Source: Cognatilysobacter claricitrinus
GTDB taxonomy: Bacteria > Pseudomonadota > Gammaproteobacteria > Xanthomonadales > Xanthomonadaceae
DNA length: 64,000 nt
Assembly: GCF_045866565.1 (NCBI RefSeq)
Contig: NZ_BAAFZV010000001.1
Span: forward strand, 496,001 to 560,000
Direction of reading: 5' to 3'
Part shown: positions 48,116 through 57,634 of the stretch, piece by piece
Layout of the letters: each line of letters opens with the position of its first letter
Numbering within the stretch: position 1 is the first letter of the stretch
Translations under genes and position numbers: made by a program
The notes under the pieces: generated by a model
The model's database searches: none
Told to the model about the DNA's origin: nothing
What the model saw: the letters and a program-made list of their open reading frames with translations, nothing else

Positions 48116-49617
48116 GGCGTCACCGCCAGCCGAGCCGCACGCGCCTGCGGTTCGCGCACGCGCAACACGCACAGCCCGGCGACCACCATCGAGATGCCGC
48201 CGATCACCAGCGCATAGATCGGATGCCCGCCGAACATCGCCTTCAACAGGAAGCCGAGCAGGCTGGCCGCGACCAGCTGCGGGATCACGATGAAGAAATT
48301 GAAGATGCCCATGTACACGCCCATCTTCTTCGCCGGCACGCTGTCCGACAGCAGCGCATACGGCAGCGACAGGATCGACGCCCACGCGAAGCCGACGCCG
48401 ACCATCGACAGCAGCAGCCAGTGCGGGTCGCGAATGAACATGATCGACACCAGTCCGATGCCGCCCAGCACCGCGTTGATCAGATGGCTGGTGCGCAGGC
48501 CCCAACGCGCCACCATCTTCGGAATGACGACGGCGGCGATCGCGGCGAAGCCGTTGTAGGCGGCGAACAGCACGCCGACCCAGTTCGCGCCCTCGTTGTA
48601 CGCGGCGGACGTGGTGTCGGTGCTGTGGAAGTGCAGGTCGGCGACGGCGGGCGTGGTGTAGATCCACATCGCGAACAGCGCGAACCACGAGAAGAACTGC
48701 ACGACGGCCAGTTGCGCCATCGACGTCGGCATGTCCCTCATGTCGTCGAGCACGTCGGTGAAGAAATTCTGGCCGCGCATGAAGCTGCGCAGGAGGAAGG
48801 CGGCACCGAACACGATGAAGAGGCCGGCGAAGATGATCAGCGACTTGTCCAAGCCGTTCACGAGAATCGCAGCGAGGCCGCATGCGCCAAGCACCATGGC
48901 GAGCGTCGCCACCAGCCGCGTGGTCGACGTGTTGCCGCCCCGGCGTCGCAGGGGAACAGCCTCGTCCCACTGCTGCAGCGTTTCGGGCGGATATTCCGGC
49001 GTTCGCAGGATGGTCCACCCGATCGCGGCGACCAGCACCACGCCGCCCGCATAGAACGACCAGCGCACGGTATCCGGCACCAGCCCCGCATCGGCGGTGT
49101 TGGCGACACCGAAGTGCGCGAGCACGTACGGCAGCACGCTCGCCACCACCGAGCCGACGCCGATGAAGAAGCTCTGCATCGAGTAGCCGGTCGCACGCTG
49201 GTTCACCGGCAACTGGTCGCCGACGAATGCACGGAACGGCTCCATCGAGATATTGATCGACGCATCGAGCATCCACAGCAGCCCGGCGGCGATCCACAGC
49301 GTCGGCGAGTTCGGCATCGCGAGCAGCGCGACGGTCGCCAGCAATGCGCCGACCAGGAAATACGGGCGACGTCGGCCCAGCTTCGTCCAGGTGCGATCGG
49401 AGAAGTGGCCGACGATGGGTTGCACGATGAGGCCGGTGAGCGGTGCCGCGATCCACAGCATCGGCAGTGCGTCCATGTCCGCGCCGAGCGTCTGGAAGAT
49501 GCGGCTGACGTTGGCGTTCTGCAGTGCGAAACCGAACTGGATGCCAAGGAAGCCGAAGCACATGTTCCAGATCTGCCAGAACGAGAGTCGTGGCTTGGAC
49601 TGCGTAGTGGGATTCAT
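48112..49617 (-). CDS. MFS sugar symporter (SLC45/GPH-like, probable maltose carrier)
   Basis: A 501-residue protein with 12 predicted helices. The first loop carries the GPH/SLC45 signature GHFSDRTWTKLGRRRPY, as in sucrose and maltose proton symporters. The start MNPTTQSKPRLSFWQIWNMCFGF at 49617 follows an AGGGCGG ribosome site; upstream in-frame sequence is non-homologous. First gene of the operon with the amylase, behind the 48-nt promoter-operator module at 49752-49799. Its place in the locus supports import of maltose or short malto-oligosaccharides for the cytoplasmic alpha-glucosidase. Substrate inferred from context and family. Confidence 0.9.
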   Translation of the reverse strand: MNPTTQSKPRLSFWQIWNMCFGFLGIQFGFALQNANVSRIFQTLGADMDALPMLWIAAPLTGLIVQPIVGHFSDRTWTKLGRRRPYFLVGALLATVALLAMPNSPTLWIAAGLLWMLDASINISMEPFRAFVGDQLPVNQRATGYSMQSFFIGVGSVVASVLPYVLAHFGVANTADAGLVPDTVRWSFYAGGVVLVAAIGWTILRTPEYPPETLQQWDEAVPLRRRGGNTSTTRLVATLAMVLGACGLAAILVNGLDKSLIIFAGLFIVFGAAFLLRSFMRGQNFFTDVLDDMRDMPTSMAQLAVVQFFSWFALFAMWIYTTPAVADLHFHSTDTTSAAYNEGANWVGVLFAAYNGFAAIAAVVIPKMVARWGLRTSHLINAVLGGIGLVSIMFIRDPHWLLLSMVGVGFAWASILSLPYALLSDSVPAKKMGVYMGIFNFFIVIPQLVAASLLGFLLKAMFGGHPIYALVIGGISMVVAGLCVLRVREPQARAARLAVTP

Positions 49618-49751
49618 GAACCGCCCTGAGGTGAGGAAGGCACGCCGCGCGCCGTGTCGTGCGGCGAGTGTGACGCGTCGTTCGCGAGAAACCGGTGTGC
49701 GCTGCAACATCGACATCGCGACGCGAAGCACACGAACGTGATGTGCGCGGC

Positions 49752-49799
49752 ATGGTAGACAGCGCTCCGCCTGCACAATTTCCGCTGCAAACGTATTCA
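49752..49799 (-). promoter_or_regulatory. Promoter-operator module of the MFS-amylase operon
   Basis: On the minus strand the operator TGAATACGTTTGCA (49799-49786; LacI-type quasi-palindrome TGNANACGTNTNCA with central CG) is followed by a -35-like TTGTGC and, 15 bp later, a -10-like TACCAT (ends at 49752). The same elements at the same distances occur before the TonB receptor (57488-57535). The MFS ATG lies 134 bp downstream. The operator is also 123 bp before the divergent alpha-glucosidase start and may serve both directions. The site identity is seen; LacI binding is inferred. Confidence 0.75.
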
Positions 49800-49921
49800 G
49801 CGCGGAGCCGCGCCGACGTGCCGTCATCCTCCACCGCCCGCGTGGAATCCTCCCGCGGCACGCGCGGAACGACGCGCAGCGACCGGGACGGTCGTTCACG
49901 CAACGGGTTGTTGAGGTCTCG

Positions 49922-51535
<1,614 letters not shown>

Positions 51536-51641
51536 ACCGTTGCGCGCGTCGGATGATCGCGACGTGCCTACGGTCCTCGATGCGTCGGGCTCGCACTTGA
51601 TCGAGCGCGCGAGCGCTCGCCGACCGGATCCGCTACACCGC

Positions 51642-54338
51642 ATGGCCAGGTTGTCGCTCGGCGTAGGGCTACTGGCCGCGAGCAGCATCGCCTTCGCGCG
51701 CGCACCGTCCGCGGCCGACTGCAACGCGAGCGCGACGTGGTCGACGCTGACGGCCGCCGCCGACGCCCGCACCGATGCACGCGCGTACTGGCTGGACGCG
51801 GCGACATTGCGTTGGCCAGGAAAGCCCGGCGACGCACGCTATCGCCTGGTTGCATCGAACAGGGCGGCGCTGCGCGTCGACGCGAACCGACATCTCCGCG
51901 ATGCCGATGTGTCGCTCGCGCTGACCGGCACCAGTACGCCGCTCGCCGCCGCGACCGCGGCAACCTTCGCCTTCGTACCGTCGGGCGCGCAGTTCGTGCT
52001 CGACGACGCCGCCGCACGCGGCGTACGTCGCAGCATCGCCGCGCAATGGTGGCTGGTGCAGGAGGACGCGAGCGGCGCGGTGGTCGACGCGACGTCCGTC
52101 CAGTCGCCCGGACTGCTCGATGCGGCATTCAACGCCGACGGCGCGGCGCTCGGTCCACGGGTTACGCGCGACTCGACAACCTTCGACGTGTGGGCACCAA
52201 CGGCGCGCGGGGTCGCATTGTGCGTGTATCCAGCGCACGGCAATAGCGCGACGACGGCTGTGCCGATGCACCGCGACGACACGACCGGCACGTGGAGCGT
52301 GCACGCTCCCGGCGATCTGCGCGGTCGCGCCTACACCTTCCTGGTCGATGTCGTCGTCCCCGGCGTCGGCATCGTGCGCAATCGCGTCACCGATCCGTAC
52401 TCGGTCACGCTGACTGCAGATTCCCGGCGCAGCGTCGTCGAAGATCCAGCCGACGCCGCCGACCCGCGACTCGCACCCGCCGGCTGGGCAACACACGCGC
52501 GCCCCGCACCCGCCGCAAGCAACGTCGACATGACGGTGTACGAGCTGCATGTGCGCGACTTCTCGGTTGCGGACGCGACCGTGCCGGCTGACCACCGCGG
52601 CCGCTATCTCGCGTTCACCGACGTCGCATCCAACGGCATGAAACATCTCGCCGCGTTGCGCGAGGCCGGCCTGACCGACGTGCACCTGCTGCCGGTGTTC
52701 GACATCGCGACGATTCCCGAGCGGCGCTGCGTCACGCCCGACATCGTGCGCGGCGCGCCCGACAGCCCCGCGCCGCAGGCCGCGATCGCGGCCGTCGCCA
52801 AAACCGACTGCTACAACTGGGGTTACGACCCGCAGCATTTCGGCGCGCCCGAAGGCAGCTATGCGACCGATGCCGCCGACGGCGCGGTGCGCATCCGCGA
52901 GTTCCGCGCGATGGTGCAGTCGCTGCACGCGCTGGGCCTGCGCGTCGGCATGGACGTGGTCTACAACCACACCACGACCTCAGGACAGGCCGATACCTCC
53001 GTGCTCGATCGCATCGTGCCCGGCTATTACTACCGGCTCGATGCGAACGGCGCGGTCGCGCACTCGACCTGCTGCGAGAACACCGCCACCGAGCACCGCA
53101 TGATGTCGCGCCTGATGGCCGACACGCTGGTGCGCTGGGCGCGCGACTACGGCATCGACTCGTTCCGCTTCGACCTGATGGGGCACCAGCCACGCGCCGC
53201 CATGGAGCGCGCGCAACGTGCGCTGCGTGAAGCAACGGGGCACGACGTGCCGCTGATCGGCGAAGGCTGGAACTTCGGCGAAGTCGCGAGCGGCGCGCGC
53301 TTCGTGCAGGCGGCGCAGGGTCGATTGGATGACACCGGCATCGCGACGTTCAGCGACCGCGCGCGCGACGCGCTGCGCGGCGGTGGCTGCTGCGACAGCG
53401 GTGCGGACCTGCTGCAACACCGTGGCTGGCTCAATGGTCTGGTCGAGGCGCCGGCTTCGCGGGCCGATGCACTGCGCGCTGCCGGCCTCGTGCGTGTCGG
53501 CCTCGCCGGCACGCTGCGCGACTACACGACGACGTTCGCCGACGGTCGCACCGCGCCTTTGTCCGCCATCGACTACAGCGGCCAACCGGCCGGCTATACG
53601 AGCGAGCCGACGGAAGTCGTCAACTACGTCGAGAACCACGACAACCTGACCCTGTTCGACATCGATGCATTGCGTCTTCCGGCCGGCACGAACGCGGCGG
53701 AACGTGCGCGCGTGCAGGCGCTCGGCATCGCCGTGGTCGCGCTCAGCCAGGGCGTCGCCTACTACCACGCCGGCATCGACGTCCTGCGCAGCAAGTCGCT
53801 GGACCGCAACAGCTTCGAGTCGGGCGACGCGTTCAACCGACTCGACTGGACCTATACCGACAACGGCTTCGGCGTGGGCCTGCCACGTGAAGTCGACAAC
53901 GGTCGCGACTGGCCGCTGCTCGCGCCGGTGTTGCGTGACGCGTCGATCAAACCAGCGCCCGCCGACATCGCATGGACACGCGACGTGTTCCGCGACTGGC
54001 TGCGCGTGCGCGCGTCGACACCGCTGCTGCGCCTGCGCACGGCCGCCGAGGTGCAGCGTCGATTGACGTTCGGGAACACCGGGCCGTCGCAGAATCCCGC
54101 GGTGATCGTGGGCCACCTCGACGGCACGGGCATGCCCGGCGCGCGCCAGCTGCTCTACCTCGTCAACACCTCGCCGCGCACGCAGACGCTCGACCTGCCC
54201 ACGGAAGCGGACAAGGCCTATGTCCTGCATCCCGTGCTGCAGGCCGGCCGCGATGCCCGCGTGCGCGACTCCCGTTACGACCCGCGTGGCCGCGTCACCG
54301 TGCCCGGCCGCACCGCCGCTGTTTTCGTCATCGAGTAA
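51642..54338 (+). CDS. pulA: Exported pullulanase (GH13, type I debranching enzyme)
   Basis: An 898-residue enzyme that hydrolyses alpha-1,6 bonds of pullulan and branched dextrins. An N-terminal hydrophobic signal (ARLSLGVGLLAASSIAFARA) suggests export to the periplasm. N2-type and CBM48-like beta domains (with FDVWAPTARGVALCVY) precede the barrel: CYNWGYDPQHF (pullulanase motif), VVYNHT (region I), SFRFDLMG (nucleophile), LIGEGWNFGE (acid/base) and YVENHDN. A C-terminal DUF3372-like domain follows. The ATG at 51642 has no strong ribosome site; earlier in-frame starts exist in the 106-bp gap after the alpha-glucosidase, so the exact start is uncertain. Confidence 0.9.
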   Translation: MARLSLGVGLLAASSIAFARAPSAADCNASATWSTLTAAADARTDARAYWLDAATLRWPGKPGDARYRLVASNRAALRVDANRHLRDADVSLALTGTSTPLAAATAATFAFVPSGAQFVLDDAAARGVRRSIAAQWWLVQEDASGAVVDATSVQSPGLLDAAFNADGAALGPRVTRDSTTFDVWAPTARGVALCVYPAHGNSATTAVPMHRDDTTGTWSVHAPGDLRGRAYTFLVDVVVPGVGIVRNRVTDPYSVTLTADSRRSVVEDPADAADPRLAPAGWATHARPAPAASNVDMTVYELHVRDFSVADATVPADHRGRYLAFTDVASNGMKHLAALREAGLTDVHLLPVFDIATIPERRCVTPDIVRGAPDSPAPQAAIAAVAKTDCYNWGYDPQHFGAPEGSYATDAADGAVRIREFRAMVQSLHALGLRVGMDVVYNHTTTSGQADTSVLDRIVPGYYYRLDANGAVAHSTCCENTATEHRMMSRLMADTLVRWARDYGIDSFRFDLMGHQPRAAMERAQRALREATGHDVPLIGEGWNFGEVASGARFVQAAQGRLDDTGIATFSDRARDALRGGGCCDSGADLLQHRGWLNGLVEAPASRADALRAAGLVRVGLAGTLRDYTTTFADGRTAPLSAIDYSGQPAGYTSEPTEVVNYVENHDNLTLFDIDALRLPAGTNAAERARVQALGIAVVALSQGVAYYHAGIDVLRSKSLDRNSFESGDAFNRLDWTYTDNGFGVGLPREVDNGRDWPLLAPVLRDASIKPAPADIAWTRDVFRDWLRVRASTPLLRLRTAAEVQRRLTFGNTGPSQNPAVIVGHLDGTGMPGARQLLYLVNTSPRTQTLDLPTEADKAYVLHPVLQAGRDARVRDSRYDPRGRVTVPGRTAAVFVIE

Positions 54339-54342
54339 GACC

Positions 54343-56379
54343 ATGACTTCCACGCCCGCACGCTTGATCGCGCCGATGCTGTTCCTGCTTATGGCGACGC
54401 CCGCTGTCGCCAAGACGGTGGCCAGTGTCGATTCACCGGATCACAGGCTGCACGTCGAACTCGACGTCGACGACGGCCGCATCGGCTATCGCGTGTTCCG
54501 TAACGGCGCGCCGCTGATCGGGACGTCGCGGCTGGGCTTCCTGTTCCAGAACGCCGAACAGATCCAGCGCAACCTCGCCTTCACCGCGCAGGCCACGCGC
54601 AGTTTTGACGAGACCTGGGAGCAGCCCTGGGGCGAGCGCCGGCTCACGCGCAACCACTACAACGAACTGCGCACACGCTTCACCGAAACCATCAACGGCA
54701 AGCGCGCGATCGACGTGACGTTCCGTGTGTTCGACGACGGCATCGGCTTCCGCTACGAATTCCCCGACCAGCCGTCGATGAAGGACGTGCGCATCACCGA
54801 GGAACTCACCGAGTTCGACGTCGTGCCCAACGCGACCGCGTGGTGGATTCCGGCCGGCGAATGGAACCGCTACGAATACCTGTACAACCGCACGCCGCTG
54901 CGCGAAGTCAGCCAGGCGCACACGCCGATCACACTGAAGACCGACGACGGTGTCTACCTGTCGTTCCACGAAGCCGCGCTGATCGACTATTCGAGCATGT
55001 GGCTGCGTCGTGTCGAAGGCCAGCGCCTGAAGGCACAGCTCTCGCCGGGCAGCGAAGGCTGGAAGGTGCGACGCACCGCGCCGTTCACCACGCCGTGGCG
55101 CACGATCACGATCAGCGACCGCGCGGGCGGTCTGGTCGAGTCCAGCCTGATCCTCAACCTCAACGAGCCCAACAAGCTCGGCGACGTGAGCTGGTTCAAG
55201 CCGGCGAAGTACGTCGGTGTGTGGTGGTCGCTGCATCTCGATGAAAAGACCTGGGCGACCGGCGCCAAGCATGGCGCGACGACGGAAGAGACCAAGCGCT
55301 ACATCGATTTCGCCGCGCAGCATGGCTTCCGCGGCGTGCTGGTCGAAGGCTGGAATCCCGGCTGGGACGGCAACTGGTTCGCCAACGGCTGGGATTTCGA
55401 CTTCACGAAGGCGACGCCCGATTTCGACATCGAAGCACTGTCGAAATACGCGGCCGCCAAGGGCGTGCACCTGATCGGCCATCACGAGACCGGCTGCGCG
55501 GTGAGCCACTACGAACGCCAGCTGCCCGCCGCGCTCGATCTCGACGCGCGCCTGGGCATCGACGTGGTCAAGACCGGTTACGTCTGCGATGCCGGACAGA
55601 TCGAGCGCCAGGATGTCGACGGCGGCCCGGTGCTGCGGGAATGGCACGACGGCCAGTGGCGTGCGAACCATCAGCTGCGCGTCGTGCAGGAAGCCGCGAA
55701 GCGCCACATCGCCATCGTCGACCACGAACCGATCAAGGACACCGGCCTGCGCCGCACGTATCCCAACTGGATCGCACGCGAAGGTGCGCGCGGCATGGAA
55801 TACAACGCCTGGGGCAATCCGCCGAACCCACCGGAACACGAAGCCAACCTCGTGTTCACCCGCATGCTGGGCGGGCCGTTCGACTTCACGCCCGGCGTGC
55901 TGAGCCTGAAGGGCCGCAACGGCCAGCAGATCCAGAGCACGCTCGCCAAGCAGCTCGCCAACTACGTGGTGATCTATTCGCCGGTGCAGATGGCGGCCGA
56001 CCTGCCGGAGCATTACGCGCAGCACATGGACGCGTTCCGCTTCATCGAAGACGTGCCGACCGACTGGGAGGACACGAGGGTGATCAACGGCGAGCCGGGC
56101 GACTTCGTGACCATCGCCCGCAAGCAACGCGGGGCGAACGACTGGTTCGTGGGATCCGTCACTGACGAGACTGCGCGCACGCTCACCCTGCCGCTCGACT
56201 TCCTCGACTCCGGCCGCGCGTACGAAGCGCAGATCTATCGCGACGGCGACGGCGCCGACTGGAAGAGCAATCCGTTCGCGTTCGTGGTGGAAACACGCAT
56301 GGTCAAGCGTGGCGATGTGCTGACGCTCAAGCTCGCCGCCGGCGGTGGCGAGGCGATCCGGTTGAAGGCGGTCAAATGA
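54343..56379 (+). CDS. GH97 alpha-glucosidase (SusB-like), exported
   Basis: A 678-residue glycoside hydrolase of family 97, calcium-dependent and related to SusB of Bacteroides. A signal peptide (about 1-23) precedes an N-terminal beta-sandwich (30-270), a TIM barrel (about 280-560; AKYVGVWWSLHL, GFRGVLVEGWNPGWDG, LIGHHETGCAV, DVVKTGYVCDA) and a C-terminal beta domain. Inverting SusB-type members use paired Glu residues; the carboxylates near HHETG and IVDHEPIKDTG are candidates. It would release glucose from maltodextrin non-reducing ends in the periplasm. Starts 5 bp after pulA and overlaps the esterase gene by 4 nt. Confidence 0.93.
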   Translation: MTSTPARLIAPMLFLLMATPAVAKTVASVDSPDHRLHVELDVDDGRIGYRVFRNGAPLIGTSRLGFLFQNAEQIQRNLAFTAQATRSFDETWEQPWGERRLTRNHYNELRTRFTETINGKRAIDVTFRVFDDGIGFRYEFPDQPSMKDVRITEELTEFDVVPNATAWWIPAGEWNRYEYLYNRTPLREVSQAHTPITLKTDDGVYLSFHEAALIDYSSMWLRRVEGQRLKAQLSPGSEGWKVRRTAPFTTPWRTITISDRAGGLVESSLILNLNEPNKLGDVSWFKPAKYVGVWWSLHLDEKTWATGAKHGATTEETKRYIDFAAQHGFRGVLVEGWNPGWDGNWFANGWDFDFTKATPDFDIEALSKYAAAKGVHLIGHHETGCAVSHYERQLPAALDLDARLGIDVVKTGYVCDAGQIERQDVDGGPVLREWHDGQWRANHQLRVVQEAAKRHIAIVDHEPIKDTGLRRTYPNWIAREGARGMEYNAWGNPPNPPEHEANLVFTRMLGGPFDFTPGVLSLKGRNGQQIQSTLAKQLANYVVIYSPVQMAADLPEHYAQHMDAFRFIEDVPTDWEDTRVINGEPGDFVTIARKQRGANDWFVGSVTDETARTLTLPLDFLDSGRAYEAQIYRDGDGADWKSNPFAFVVETRMVKRGDVLTLKLAAGGGEAIRLKAVK

Positions 56380-57353
56380 AGTCGGCGACGGCCCTTCGTG
56401 TGTCGGCGCTTGCCGCGCTGCTCGCGCTCGCGCTGCCGGCGCTGGCGGCGTCGCCACAGCAGCAGCCGCGCGCGGACGACTACCGCATCATGGCGCCCGG
56501 CGTGTCACCGACACCGCTGCACGTGCGCGTGCTGGTGCCGGCGACGTGTCGTATCGGCACCCTGCCGGGCTGTAACGCGCTGTACATCGACGACGGCCAG
56601 GATGCCGACCCCGTACACCTCGTCGACACCGTGACGTCGCTCGCCGCGTCCGGTGCGATCAGCGCACCGGTAGTCATCGCCATCGACATGCCGCCCGACC
56701 GCATGGGCGCCTACGGCTTTTCCGATCGCGCGGCGGGCAGGGCCATCGTCGCGCCGACCAAGTACGGCGATGTCGGCGCGCGCGCGCATGCCTACTCGGA
56801 ATGGCTGGTGCACACGCTGGTGCCGTTCGTGGAATCGCGCTATGCGGTGCGGCCTTCGCCGGATGCGCGCGCGATCCTCGGCTGGTCGCTGGGCGGCGCA
56901 CACGCGTTCAACGTCGGCTGGCAGTATCCCGAGGTGTTCGCGCGGGTCGGCGCGTTCTCGCCGTCGTTCTGGCTGGCGACCGATCGCACCGACGCGACCA
57001 CGTTGCAGCGCACGCGCATCGCGCAGTCCATGGTCGCCACCATGCCACCGCGCACCGGCGCACGCTTCTTCGTGGCGATCGGCACCGACGAGGAAACCAG
57101 CGACCGCGACGGCGACGGCATCAACGACGCGGTCGACGACGTGCGCGATCTCGTCGACGGCTGGAACGTCGATGCGGGCGGGGTCAACGGGCTGAGGCAG
57201 GCGGGTTACAGAATCAATGACGACGCCGCGCATCGCACCGACGACAGCGACGTTGCGCTGTACGTGCTCGATGGCGGCCACCACCAGCAGGCGAGCTGGG
57301 CGCGGATGTTGCCGGTGTTCCTGCGTTGGGCGTATCCAGCGCACGCGCCCTGA
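56376..57353 (+). CDS. Exported alpha/beta-hydrolase, esterase-D/Fes-like
   Basis: A 325-residue protein with a signal peptide (about 1-25, ALRVSALAALLALALPALAA). The putative esterase fold shows VVIAIDMPPDR (oxyanion strand region) and the nucleophile elbow GWSLGGAH (Ser171); a late His (LDGGHHQQASWARML, about 308-312) is the likely catalytic partner. It belongs to the group that includes enterochelin esterase and feruloyl or acetyl esterases. Coupled to the GH97 gene by ATGA overlap. A role in removing acyl groups from alpha-glucans is only a guess from context. Confidence 0.85.
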   Translation: MKSATALRVSALAALLALALPALAASPQQQPRADDYRIMAPGVSPTPLHVRVLVPATCRIGTLPGCNALYIDDGQDADPVHLVDTVTSLAASGAISAPVVIAIDMPPDRMGAYGFSDRAAGRAIVAPTKYGDVGARAHAYSEWLVHTLVPFVESRYAVRPSPDARAILGWSLGGAHAFNVGWQYPEVFARVGAFSPSFWLATDRTDATTLQRTRIAQSMVATMPPRTGARFFVAIGTDEETSDRDGDGINDAVDDVRDLVDGWNVDAGGVNGLRQAGYRINDDAAHRTDDSDVALYVLDGGHHQQASWARMLPVFLRWAYPAHAP

Positions 57354-57487
57354 CGGGCGTGTCGCTTCAGCGCGCAGGTCGATCCCGCGGCTGACGATGG
57401 TCACCGTGCCTGTTCATCTCGCCCACTCCGACACCTGTTGGTCGCGCGTGTCCGTTCGCGGCGCCGTGCGCTGTCACGGTGCTGCCA

Positions 57488-57535
57488 TGAATACGTTTGC
57501 AGGGAAATTTGTGCGGGCAGGCCGGCCTCTACCAT
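57488..57535 (+). promoter_or_regulatory. Promoter-operator module of the TonB receptor gene
   Basis: Operator TGAATACGTTTGCA (57488-57501), then a -35-like TTGTGC and, after 15 bp, TACCAT (57530-57535). The 14-bp operator is identical, and the spacing equal, to the module before the MFS-amylase operon. About 100 nt of leader precedes the ATG at 57635. This 281-bp interval after the esterase gene contains no gene. Confidence 0.75.
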
Positions 57536-57634
57536 CGCCGCAGCTCGGTAGTCGGTCGCCGCAGCAGCCCGGCCATGCGACGTCGATCGCAGCCATCCGA
57601 TTTTAGAACCTCATAGTTCGGGGAGTACCAGGGG

